From Jaminaea rosea (lineage: Eukaryota; Basidiomycota; Exobasidiomycetes; Microstromatales), in NCBI RefSeq assembly GCF_003144245.1, contig NW_020289978.1, forward strand, positions 558,001 through 622,000: a stretch of 64,000 nt of DNA. The letters run 5' to 3'. Shown here piece after piece: positions 1 through 9,265 of the stretch. Position 1 is the stretch's first letter, and every line of letters begins with the position of its first letter. The position numbers and the translations under genes were made by a program. The notes beneath the pieces are model-generated. The model saw nothing but the letters and a program-made list of their open reading frames with translations. It did not search any database and was not told the origin of the DNA.

Positions 1-1367
1 CAGCCGAACAGAGAAGCGGCCCGCGCCTCGTTCCCGCACCCGCACCCGCACCCGTACACGTCCCATGTCGCCGTCTACCTCCGTTGACCATGAGAAAAGG
101 AGGCGGGCTTGTGGCTGAGCCTGAGTGAGTGCGGCGGCTGAGGAGCTAGGGGAGACGCACTCCAACTCAATCGCCCCACGTCGCGGCGCTCGAACTCCGT
201 TCGTGCGTGTGCCGTGTGCGCTTCTCTCCCCGTGTCCTGATTCCTATTCCTCCCCGTCCTTGATTCGAAGTCTCCTAACACTTCGCTTGTTCAAGCCGCT
301 ACAACGGCACTGCAGCAGTGTTACTTCGTGGACTCTCGACGAGAGCACCTAGACACGCGAATCCGCGACTACGAGCCGCTACTACCGCACGAGCACGAAG
401 CAGGCTTGTCATAGCCTAGTCAAAGCAACTCGCGGGAATACGTCGAGTGGTCCGCGGTATTCGTGGCGGGAGTCGCAGGCAACGCTGTGGCGTGTCGCGA
501 GAGCGTGGACGCATCTTGTGCTTTTCGCAGCCTGTCTTTGGTTGATTGCTCGTCGAATGCAGCATCTCTCCCTAACTGCTCCTCCCTCTCCCTCCTTTTG
601 TGGGCAGTGTGAGACCAGCAGCACGCGGCAGTAGCCTGCCTTTCGCCCCGCAAACTTGACTTCGGGGTCCCTCCTCTCACGATAGACCGTACCTGCTTCT
701 GTTTGAGGAGGCGCCCTGAAGACTTAATTTTTGTCGTTTCATCTCTTGACTTGCTCTTGCTCGTAGGGCAACTACCACGAGAGGTCGCTCGCAATCTCAT
801 GGCTCGTGGTGAGGCCACAATTAAAGCCGAGCTTCCGCCCGAAGGAACTCCCGCCTCTCGCTCGTCCGTCTGTCGTACACAAGCATCCGGCGGTCGAATA
901 TCACTACAGATCGACGACCGTCGGCGCCTGCCGATCTGACTGAGCAACCACGCATCGGCTCATCGGCACTGCACGCGCGCACGCGGAGGGGGGCTTGAGA
1001 AGCGGCGGCGGGGTGAGCTGACAACTCCTCGAGTCACTGCATAGCGAGCGAGAATCTCTGTAAGATGATGATCAAAGGTTGTCGCCATTTGACTTCGCTC
1101 CTTTATCCTCACACATAAGCCCATCATCCATCCGCTGGTCGTCCATTCATCCTCCTCCCCAACCACCCACCCCCACGCCAGTCGGCAAGAGATCGATTCG
1201 ATCGATCCATCGAGGGCGACCCTTCGTCTGCCGTCATCGTCCTCCCACTTCCCGGCGCAAAGCTACTCTTCAGCCGCAGGACACGCTCTAAAGGCAGAAC
1301 GGCGGTGCAAGCTACATAAGGCGTCTACTTTCGACCGGCAGAACCCCTGCTTCACCCTCACATCAAA
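1..1367. other. Intergenic/5' region upstream of the MFS exporter, no supported gene
   Basis: No ORF here has recognisable homology or convincing coding character. The longest frame, about 175 codons on the minus strand, is basic and low complexity. A short CACCCG-type hexamer tract lies near positions 30-55. Repeated GATCGAT words lie near 1191-1208. The last 100 bases are pyrimidine-rich and are probably the 5' leader of the MFS gene starting at 1368. The left part could belong to a gene outside the window. Confidence 0.5.
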
Positions 1368-3353
1368 ATGTTGGCCAACTCTCGCGATTCAGCATCTGCG
1401 CCACCCTCACCGGTGGATGACACGCGCGACTCGCCCATCTCAGCTGCGTCCACTGTAGCGGATGGGGATCGCTCAACTACCCCAGCGCACAAAGCCGAGC
1501 GTAGGGGGAGTGGCAATACTCTAGCACACAAGGGTACCACCGCATCTTCGCACGATGGCGACGACCAAGTCGAGCCCGCGGGCAAAAAGAAGGAGCATTG
1601 GCTGGAGAAGGACGTTCATGTCATTCCCAAGAACAATCTCCTGGTCGTCTTCTCAGCCTTGATGCTCTGCGTCTTCCTCGCCGCTCTCGACCAGACGATT
1701 GTATCCACCGCTCTGCCTACAATTGCCTCCGATTTGCGCATGGGTGCTGCGGGTTACTCGTGGGTGGGGACGGCCTACCTCTTGACTTCAACGGGGATGA
1801 TCCCGCTCTATGGTCGACTGAGCGACTTGGTCGGGAGGAAGCCTCTGTTCTTCTTTGCGATCATCGTCTTCCTCTTTGGAAGTGGAATGGTCGCCGCAGC
1901 CCAAAATACCATCTGGATCTGCGCGTGCAGAGGAGTGCAAGGGATCGGTGGTGGTGGGATCATCGGGCTTGTGCAAGTTGTCACATCAGACATCGTACCA
2001 TTGCACAAGCGTGGCGCCTTTCAAGGACTCTTTGGTGCCGTCTGGGGTGTGGCCTCCGTACTGGGCCCCCTTATTGGTGGCGCATTGGCTGACTTGCCCA
2101 ACACCGGGGGCGCATCGTCGCTGGGATGGCGTTGGGCGTTTCTCCTCAACGTGCCCCTCGGGGCTGTTGCGCTCGTCATTTTGTACTTCAAGCTCAACCT
2201 CAACCCAGTGGAAAAGCGCAGTGTCAAGCAAGTAGTCAAGGAATTCGACTGGATCGGCTGGGTACTTCTCCTGGCCGCCATCGTCATCTTTCTGTTTGGC
2301 TTCTCTCAAGCCGAGACTGTAGGCTTCAATGCCGCGCAGACAATCGCGCTCATTGTAGTCGGCGCCGTCCTCTTCCCCGTTGCAGTCACTTGGTCCTTCT
2401 TCTGCCAACGGCTGTTCCCTAGCGTCCGGCCCATCCTCCCACCACGCGTCTTCCGTACGCGAACAACCACCTTCATCCTTATGACAGTCCTCCTGCACGG
2501 CTTTGCATTCTTTGCCGTAACGTACGAGCTGCCGATCTACTTCCAGGCAGTCAAGGGCGCAAACCCGACCCTCTCTGGCGTCTACATGCTCCCCTATGCC
2601 TTGATCGGCAGCATCGTCTCGGCGGTATCTGGCATCACAGTCGTAAAGCTCAAGAAATGGCGACCCGTTTTCTGGTACGGATGGACAATGAGCGTTCTTG
2701 GATACAGTCTTATGACGCTCATCGATGGCGAGTCGAGCTGGGCCGAAATAGAGTGCACGACGGCGGTTGCTGCACTAGGGTACGGCGCCCTTTTCCAGGT
2801 ACCTCTCCTGGGGATGCTCTCCGCCATGCCCACCAGCGAGCAAGCAGCCACCACCTCCACGCTGGCGCTCGTACGATCCATGTCCGGCTCAATGGGCATC
2901 TCCGTTGCCGGTGCCGTCTTCAATGCTCGAGCAAAGGAGCTCACAGCCAACATACCAGGGTATGACACCCCCTCCAATCCTTCGGCAGACCTGCGCGGCC
3001 TCGTAGACATTCAGCCGCCCTCGCTCAGCCGTGAAGTCATCCACGAGTACGGCAAGGCTCTCAATCTCGTCTGGATTGTGCTTGCGCCCATCGTGGCCGC
3101 GGGCTTCTTATTCTCCCTGCCTGTCAAATCGTACAGTTTGAACAGGCAGAACCAGTCAGCCAAAAAGGAGGGCGGAGCGAGCGCGGAGGAGAAGCAGAGG
3201 GAGGATAATGTAGAGGAGATGCAAGTCACCGAGGCCGCCGCTGGTGGCGCAGCGGCGCCGACGAAGGAGCAAGATCATGTGCCGACGCGAGAGGTGGAAG
3301 AGGGGCCCAAGACGCCGGCTGCTACTCGTAATGGGGAGGGTCCGAACGCTTAG
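1368..3353 (+). CDS. MFS transporter, DHA2 (14-TMS drug:H+ antiporter) type
   Basis: Predicted proton-driven exporter of the major facilitator superfamily in the plasma or vacuolar membrane. The single uninterrupted reading frame codes for 661 residues. A polar N-terminus of about 85 residues precedes the first membrane span. The first span carries the DHA2 signature LDQTIVSTALPTI (about residues 107-119). Motif A (GRLSDLVGRKP), motif B (RGVQGIGGGG) and the antiporter motif C (VLGPLIGGAL) follow in order. Enough hydrophobic segments are present for 14 spans. The tail of about 80 residues is charged and rich in Ala, Glu and Lys. The family includes fungal multidrug pumps and the Fnx1/Vba-type vacuolar basic amino acid transporters, so the substrate cannot be named. 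Length is slightly above the usual 550-600 because of the two tails. The neighbours (RPB7, NDC80) are housekeeping genes, so nothing suggests a metabolite cluster. Confidence 0.93.
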   Translation: MLANSRDSASAPPSPVDDTRDSPISAASTVADGDRSTTPAHKAERRGSGNTLAHKGTTASSHDGDDQVEPAGKKKEHWLEKDVHVIPKNNLLVVFSALMLCVFLAALDQTIVSTALPTIASDLRMGAAGYSWVGTAYLLTSTGMIPLYGRLSDLVGRKPLFFFAIIVFLFGSGMVAAAQNTIWICACRGVQGIGGGGIIGLVQVVTSDIVPLHKRGAFQGLFGAVWGVASVLGPLIGGALADLPNTGGASSLGWRWAFLLNVPLGAVALVILYFKLNLNPVEKRSVKQVVKEFDWIGWVLLLAAIVIFLFGFSQAETVGFNAAQTIALIVVGAVLFPVAVTWSFFCQRLFPSVRPILPPRVFRTRTTTFILMTVLLHGFAFFAVTYELPIYFQAVKGANPTLSGVYMLPYALIGSIVSAVSGITVVKLKKWRPVFWYGWTMSVLGYSLMTLIDGESSWAEIECTTAVAALGYGALFQVPLLGMLSAMPTSEQAATTSTLALVRSMSGSMGISVAGAVFNARAKELTANIPGYDTPSNPSADLRGLVDIQPPSLSREVIHEYGKALNLVWIVLAPIVAAGFLFSLPVKSYSLNRQNQSAKKEGGASAEEKQREDNVEEMQVTEAAAGGAAAPTKEQDHVPTREVEEGPKTPAATRNGEGPNA

Positions 3354-3676
3354 ACAGCCACTGCCAGGCAGTAAGCAGCATGGGTGTTTCAGCTGTCATA
3401 GGCATATAGACGTAGAGGGGCATGCATGGCATGTTACCTGCTAATCATCATGATAATTTTGTGACCCATTGTCAGTCGGAGTGATTGTATGCTTGTCTAC
3501 AACAGCTTGTGGTTCCAAACAAGCTGGAAAAAGAGTGTACAGTGCCGAGTCGAGACGAGGCGCGGTTGGGTCCGCGGCCGCTCATCTTCGACCCTGCCGT
3601 ATGTTGTGGGACTTGGCTGCGATTGCTACGTGTGTATGATGAGACTGATAACGAGCATGCGCAATACATCGCTCTA

Positions 3677-4292
3677 TCAGTCAAAGGGACCCAGAAAGTC
3701 CTCCTTCATGGTGCCAATGGCGAACTGAGTGCAAGGCAGGAGCGGTCAGTCGACGACGGTCGCATACATTCACCCGCCGCGCACCCTGCCGCGCTGGAAG
3801 ACTCACGATTTCCGTCGCATCCAGCCTGACACCGATGATTCTCAGCCTTACCTTCGTCCCCTTGACCACACTTGCTCCCTGGCCTGCAGCCCCTTCGCCC
3901 ATGGGCGAGAACTCGGCCGGGTTCGCATCAGGCGTAAACCTGTAGCTCATAGGCAGCAAATGGGCGCTGGTAAAGATCTGTAGCGGGCCCATCTGAGCGA
4001 AGAAGCCCAGCTTGTTGACATTGCTGACCACTGCGTCGACTACCTGGCCCTTGAATGGCCTCAGAACCAGAGCTTGGTATACGGAGTTGAACTGGGCGAG
4101 GCCTTCGCCGGGGAGAACAATCCCCTCGCCGATGGAATCGATGCGGAGGACTTTGACGATGTAGCCGTGCTGACCTGAGCAAGTGCCTTCGACGTCGTCC
4201 TTGAGCTTCTGCTCAATGAACTGCTGAAGCGAGGGACCAAAGTAGGAGGGGTGCAAGGGAATAGGGTGCTCGAGACGCTTGAGGAAGAACAT
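3677..4292 (-). CDS. RPB7: DNA-directed RNA polymerase II subunit RPB7
   Basis: Rpb7 forms the Rpb4/Rpb7 stalk of nuclear RNA polymerase II and binds emerging RNA through its S1/OB fold. The protein starts MFFLKRLEHPI and has the family's HPSYFGP, EGTCSGQHGYI and VLPGEG segments, then an FAQMGPLQIF stretch in the S1 domain. The long first exon (3807-4292) ends at ATEI with a GTGAGT donor. An 82-nt intron follows. A 48-nt last exon (3677-3724) gives FAIGTMKEDFLGPFD and a TGA stop. The spliced product is 177 residues against 171-172 in yeast and human, so the start and end are well supported. Reading through the intron would give a wrong C-terminus. The gene is divergent from NDC80 with 475 bp between starts. 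Confidence 0.96.
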
Positions 4293-4767
4293 CGTCGTAT
4301 GCGGCGTAGACGAGGGACGGCGTCTCTACTTTGCTACCAATCCGTCCTTGCGAGCTGCCAGCAATGCCGCGCCGGAGAGGCGGGTGGTCAGAGAGCTGAA
4401 GCGCAGATGCGAGGGGTAATCCGCGCTGCTGTCTGCCAATTGACTATGAGTCGAGGATGAGATGGGGAAGGGTGATTGCGATTGCGCGATGGGATGCGAA
4501 GGTCGTCGGTGCCCGTTGCCGCCCTCGACTTGAGTCTGTCCGTCGACGGATGGGTGGGCTGAGAGGCGGCGTCACGTGGTGCTTCCCGTCGAGGCCAACG
4601 CGAGACGCGGGTGTTGAGCGACGATCGCCTGTGATGCGCTTTGAGATGGCGCACGCATCCGCACCTTCTCCCCTCTGCGCATCCCGAGTTTCCCCTCATT
4701 ATTACTGGCCACCTCGCACCGCTGAATACCCATCCGCGAACATTGTCACGCCGTACACGTCGCCACG
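4293..4767. promoter_or_regulatory. Shared divergent promoter region of RPB7 and NDC80
   Basis: The 475 bp lie between two divergent start codons. No coding frame has homology. No clear TATA box is visible on either side. The region presumably carries both promoters and short 5' leaders. Confidence 0.5.
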
Positions 4768-7136
4768 ATGACCGCGCGCAGGTCCACACTCGCGTCGATC
4801 GAGGCGCCCAATTCAGGGCTTCCCATGCCATCGTCAGCCGTCAAATCAACAAAGGACATGTCATCCAACAATGCTGCAGGAGCCTCTATGCCGCCTACGC
4901 TCAACCATCGATCCTCGCGCCAATCACTCGCGCCAGCAAGGCAGAGTATGGCACCTTCCAAGGACAACAATAACAACGCAGCTATGGACATCGATTCGCG
5001 TGCGACACCAGGGGCTAGCACGCACCGCATGAGTCAAAGTAGGCAAAGCATGGCACCCGGGGCATCCATGAACGCGAGGAACAGTGTGGCTCCCTCGTCC
5101 AACGCTGTCGCTGGCCCATCATCAGCAGCTACGCCCAACAATAGCAGGCGTTCCTTCAACGGGCGCCAATCTCTCGCGCCCGGTGCATTCACCTTGCCCA
5201 CATCCATGGCTCTCGGCGGGCCATCCTCCAAGCCGGCGCCAAACATTGATCCTCGTCCGCTGAGATCAAGAGAGTATATCAATGAGATGAAGGCGCGAGT
5301 ACATGAGTTTGCAGAGCTCACTGGATTCAGCCACGCGGGATATCGCGGCTACTCGTCCCTTGACTCGCCTACGCAAGCTCTGTTCTTGGGACTTTTCCGA
5401 CACGTCTTTACCAACGCTATTGACCCCAACTACGTGTTCAGTCTCGACGCCAAGAAGCCAGAAGAGTGAGTGCGCCGCGAGAGCGTCCCCTATACGCCCA
5501 ATCTACGTTGCTGACTATCGCGTCGCGCCGCGCCCACAGAGAAGTCATGACGATCCTCCAGGAATACAAGTACCCGGCAATAGGCGACGTGACCAAGATG
5601 CTCCTCGGGTCTGCCAGCTCCCAGCAGTACTGGCCCAAAACCCTTGGCATCCTCGACTGGATGGTCTCCCTCTCCCACTCGGCTCATCACGTACCCCCTG
5701 GCCCGCTTTCCCGCGAAGAAAAGCAGCGCGAACACCTAGCTGCCTTGACGCGCGCACATGCTGCAGCAGTCACTGCAGTCCATACCGCGTCGAGGGCAAC
5801 GACTTCGCAAGCAGAGATGGAAGCATTGCAACAGCGCGTGGAGGACGCATCTGCCGACCTCCGGGAAGCAGAGCATGGCGACGAAGCCTCCGACGCAGAT
5901 CGTGCCTTCTTCCCCTTCATGTGGAAATGCTACGAGCGCTTCTGGCAAGGCGAGGATCAATTCCCCGACGAGATTTCCAAGCTCGAGGACTTCTTCGAAT
6001 CCAAGAACGCGTCCGTGAAGAAGGAGGTGGAGCGCCTCGAGGCCGAGAAGCGTAGCTTGGAGGCTGAGTTGAATGAGATGGAGAGTGTGGACTCGCCCCT
6101 CGCCAAGGCACAAAGTGACTCGGAAACACTGCGGGGGGACTTGAAGAAGTTTACGAAGTACAGGGACGATATACTGGTGCCAAAGGTCAACAAGACGAAG
6201 GTGACCATTTCGAGGCTGGAAGAGTCGAGAGAGGAGGCGCAGCTCGAGTTGGAGAAGTTGCGTTCCCAGCATGCGACTCTCAGTGCGCAGGTCTCATCGC
6301 AGGAGATGACCTCGGAAGAGTTCGACCGCCTCTCTTCCGAGCGGGCCACCCTGACTGCCGAGAAGGATCGGCTTGAGGCCGAGATCAAAGAGGCGGAGAA
6401 CGGCCGCTACGAGGTTGAGTTGGCCAACTCCAATCTGCAGCAACGCCTCGAGGAGCGACTTAAGACCTTCAACCCCCTTGGAGCCCGAGTAGGCCTCTTC
6501 CCCATCAAAGTGCGCCGCTCCGACGGAGCCCCAGGAGACGAGTACTTGGACGAGATCGATCTGCTCCTGGGCCAATCCGGCCTCCTTCATCCCGGCCTCG
6601 ATCTGAAGGTCGACCTGCGCAATCGCATCGCCGAGCTTCGCCGCAAAGTGGACGTGGAGCAGCGCAGAGCGATTGAGGAGAAGGTGGAGCGACAGGAGCG
6701 TTACGATGAAGTTTGCGAACGTCTACACGCCCTCAAGGAACAGGAAGACGAAGTCAAGGGTCGACTGGACGTGGCCAAGGAGGCCATCGACGAGATTCAG
6801 CGTCTGACGGATGACGAGACTCGCGGCTTCAATGAGGATCAGCTTGCGAAGGAGCGCAAGTTACACGCCGTCCAACAGGCAGGTCACAAGCAGCTGCAAG
6901 CGGCCGAGGCTCGCCTCGTCGAATTGCGCGCGCATCAGAAGCATTTGGTGCAGCTGGTACAGGAGAGCCTCGAAGGGTACAAGGACGAGCTGTGCGCTGC
7001 GGTTGAGGAGTGTGTGGGACTGAAAAATCGTGTTGGGGAGAGCGTGGAGGAGGTTGCTGGCAGATTGGGGGTCGAGGTAGTGCGCGAGGGGGAGGCCGAG
7101 GCACACGAGGGAGGCGGAGAGGAAGAGCAAGAGTAG
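4768..7136 (+). CDS. NDC80: Kinetochore protein NDC80 (HEC1)
   Basis: Ndc80 is the microtubule-binding subunit of the four-protein Ndc80 complex at the outer kinetochore and works with Nuf2, Spc24 and Spc25. Exons are 4768-5465 and 5540-7136, joined across a 74-nt intron with GTGAGT donor and CCACAG acceptor. The spliced protein has 764 residues. The first 150 residues are basic and rich in Ser and repeated RxS motifs (RRSTL, SRQSLAP, RQSMAP, RRSFNGR). This is the disordered tail normally phosphorylated by Aurora B/Ipl1. A CH-like head follows (about 165-300, including DPRPLRSREY, FRHVFTNAIDPNY and the conserved EYKYPAIGDVTK across the splice junction). A long coiled coil with a central break runs to the end. 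Length is within the usual 640-760 range or slightly above. I am confident in the family because the head-domain order is diagnostic. Confidence 0.94.
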
Positions 7137-7241
7137 GCTCCAGAGGGGCCCATCGTACAACATTCAGTCCGTTTTCGTATTCTCGCTTTGCACTGCCTTG
7201 CTATTCGATACCAATACCGTCCACGCCACCTCGCTCCCTGC

Positions 7242-8978
7242 TTATTGCGCGTTCATCACAACGCTCAAGGCGACTTGATCAGTCACATAATCGCTATCTG
7301 CGTGACCCAAGATGGTGGCAATCTCTCCGCTCTTGTGGCCACGGATGGCGTCCGTCTCCAGCGAGGTGTAATTGGCTAGGCAGCGTCCAACTTCTGTGTA
7401 GGTCCAGCCGTCCTCGTCGCCTCCCTCGATGCCTTGGGAGGAGACAGCGCGCGGTAGAGGGGGAGCTGCTGCAGGCGCGGTCGCCGCTGTTGAGGAAGGT
7501 GCTGATGGATGGGTGAGATCGTCGACGATGGGAGGTGTAGGCATGGCAGATGGAGTGGTGCTTGACAGCGAGCTAGGCTTCTCTGGTCCTCCATCAGCCA
7601 GGGACAACTTCTGTGCCGCTTGCTTCAGCAGCGAGCTGCCACTGTGGCCTTGCCCTTGTTCCCCCTCGCTAGCCTTTGCCCGTCGGACAACGAGTCTGAC
7701 AGCCTGCATTCGTTCCCAATGCCCTTTGATCCCCACGACGCCCGCCGGGAGCAGTCGCCCACCGCTCTCATGCTTGCTTAGCCGCCTGTACGCCCCCTCG
7801 TCGATGACGATGCTGCCCGACGGGTGCAAGGCGTGGAGAAGAGACCATTTGCGTGAAGGGAGAGGGGAGGGCGTTGGGAGGAAGAGCGTGTGGTTTGGCG
7901 CTGTGAGAGGTGGATGACCCACAAGGGAGGCCGTCTCAGGTGGGAGGAGGCTAGCTACGCTTGAGGCCAGCGAGTCGGGATGGCCATTTGCGCCTTGACT
8001 CGAAGATTTGTCTCCTTCTCGTTCCTCCGTCATCACCGGTATCCCCTTTGCCACAATGTCCGCCACATCTTCCGGTCTCTGTGAGTTTACAATGACCGTA
8101 GCCACGCCGGCAGCAGTAGCCAGCTCGGCAGCAATGAGCTTGGTCTGCATCCCTCCCGTACCAAAGTCGCTCCCCATCGTATCAACGCTGACCGCCCTCC
8201 TTGCCTCTTGCACGCTCCTCACCACGCCTAGCCTCCTTGCATTGGGATCTGAGCGCGGATTGCCCGTGTAGAGACCATCAACGTCGGTGCAGAGGAAGAG
8301 GTAGTCGGCATCTACGAGGCCTGCGGTGATGGCAGAGAGGGTATCATTGTCACCGAAGCGCAGCTCGGAAGTCGAGACAGTGTCGTTCTCGTTGACGATG
8401 GGGATCGAGTGATATGTGGTGAGGAGGGTTTGCAGCGTGGTACGGGCATTTAGGTAGCGTGGACGCTGTGCGAGAAGCGGGGGGGACGCGAGCGCGGTCA
8501 GCTGATTCGAGTAGGTGTAGCATACATCCATGGCCATGCGCAAACTCACATCGGCGATATCATTCCTAGTCAGCAGTACCTGTGCCACATCAATTCCGAC
8601 CTGATGGAAGAGATTGTCCCAGAGGGCCATTAACCTCAATTGGCCGAGAGCAGCAAGGGCCTGTCTCTCTCCTACTCCCTTTGGTTTCTCACGGATGCCC
8701 ATCCTCATCCGGCCAATGCCAATGGCGCCGCTGCAGACGATGACGACGCGATGACCTTGAAGACGTAGTGAGTGACATGTCTCGACGATGGAAGACAAGA
8801 GGGAGAGCTTTGGAGTGAGTGTGTCCAGAGAGAGGACGGAAGAAGTTCCCAGTTTAATGACAATCGTCAGAGGTTTCGTCGACGACGAGGGGCCTGAGTG
8901 CGCTTGTTGAGCTGCAGCTATATGAGCAGAAGCTGAAGCTGCGGCCGTCGACGACGACGCTGCGTTTGGGGTCACCAT
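7242..8978 (-). CDS. PRO1: Glutamate 5-kinase with C-terminal PUA domain (proline biosynthesis)
   Basis: Glutamate 5-kinase phosphorylates L-glutamate with ATP, the first committed and usually proline-inhibited step of proline synthesis, in the cytosol. The amino acid kinase fold begins at IVIKLGTSSV and carries CSGAIGIG, IPIVNENDTVS and GTGGMQTKL, the glutamate- and ATP-site motifs. A PUA domain fills the last 180 residues, split by a Pro/Ser-rich insertion of about 80 residues. The frame is open throughout, but alignment shows 28 extra codons between NDIAD and RPRYLNA. These are bounded by GTGAGT and CACAG, so I infer an 84-nt in-frame intron (8466-8549) and exons 8550-8978 and 7242-8465, giving 550 residues. 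Retaining the intron would give 578 residues. The N-terminal 37 residues are low complexity. The gene converges on NDC80 with 105 bp between stops. Confidence 0.93.
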   Translation of the reverse strand: MVTPNAASSSTAAASASAHIAAAQQAHSGPSSSTKPLTIVIKLGTSSVLSLDTLTPKLSLLSSIVETCHSLRLQGHRVVIVCSGAIGIGRMRMGIREKPKGVGERQALAALGQLRLMALWDNLFHQVGIDVAQVLLTRNDIADVSLRMAMDVCYTYSNQLTALASPPLLAQRPRYLNARTTLQTLLTTYHSIPIVNENDTVSTSELRFGDNDTLSAITAGLVDADYLFLCTDVDGLYTGNPRSDPNARRLGVVRSVQEARRAVSVDTMGSDFGTGGMQTKLIAAELATAAGVATVIVNSQRPEDVADIVAKGIPVMTEEREGDKSSSQGANGHPDSLASSVASLLPPETASLVGHPPLTAPNHTLFLPTPSPLPSRKWSLLHALHPSGSIVIDEGAYRRLSKHESGGRLLPAGVVGIKGHWERMQAVRLVVRRAKASEGEQGQGHSGSSLLKQAAQKLSLADGGPEKPSSLSSTTPSAMPTPPIVDDLTHPSAPSSTAATAPAAAPPLPRAVSSQGIEGGDEDGWTYTEVGRCLANYTSLETDAIRGHKSGEIATILGHADSDYVTDQVALSVVMNAQ

Positions 8979-9159
8979 ATTGATAGGTTGCTTGTCGAGA
9001 AGAAGGAGTCAAAAGCTGGTCCGCCCGCATCGACTCAACCCCCGCACGCACCACCCGCTTGACGGCAAGCGAACCAAGCAGCCGACTTGAGCCCGACAGC
9101 GAGCAGGAGAAGGACAATGATGAAGATGATGATGATTAGGCAGCTCTTCTAACGCGAAC

Positions 9160-9181
9160 GATGATGATGATGATGATGATG
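9160..9181. repeat. (GAT)n trinucleotide tract upstream of PRO1
   Basis: Seven uninterrupted GAT/ATG units lie about 180 bp upstream of the PRO1 start codon. A shorter interrupted copy of the same triplet is near 9118-9136. It is a simple repeat and likely length-polymorphic. Confidence 0.85.
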
Positions 9182-9265
9182 GAGTATGTACTGACACAAC
9201 ATGGCAGGCGTGGAGCCTCAATGATCATGATAAATGAAAGCGATGAAACGATGCTCGAGACCCGC

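Noticed and set aside
420-947. 175-codon ORF on the minus strand in the left flank
   Set aside because: Arg/Ser-rich composition, no homology, no splice or promoter context; overlaps equally open frames on the other strand.
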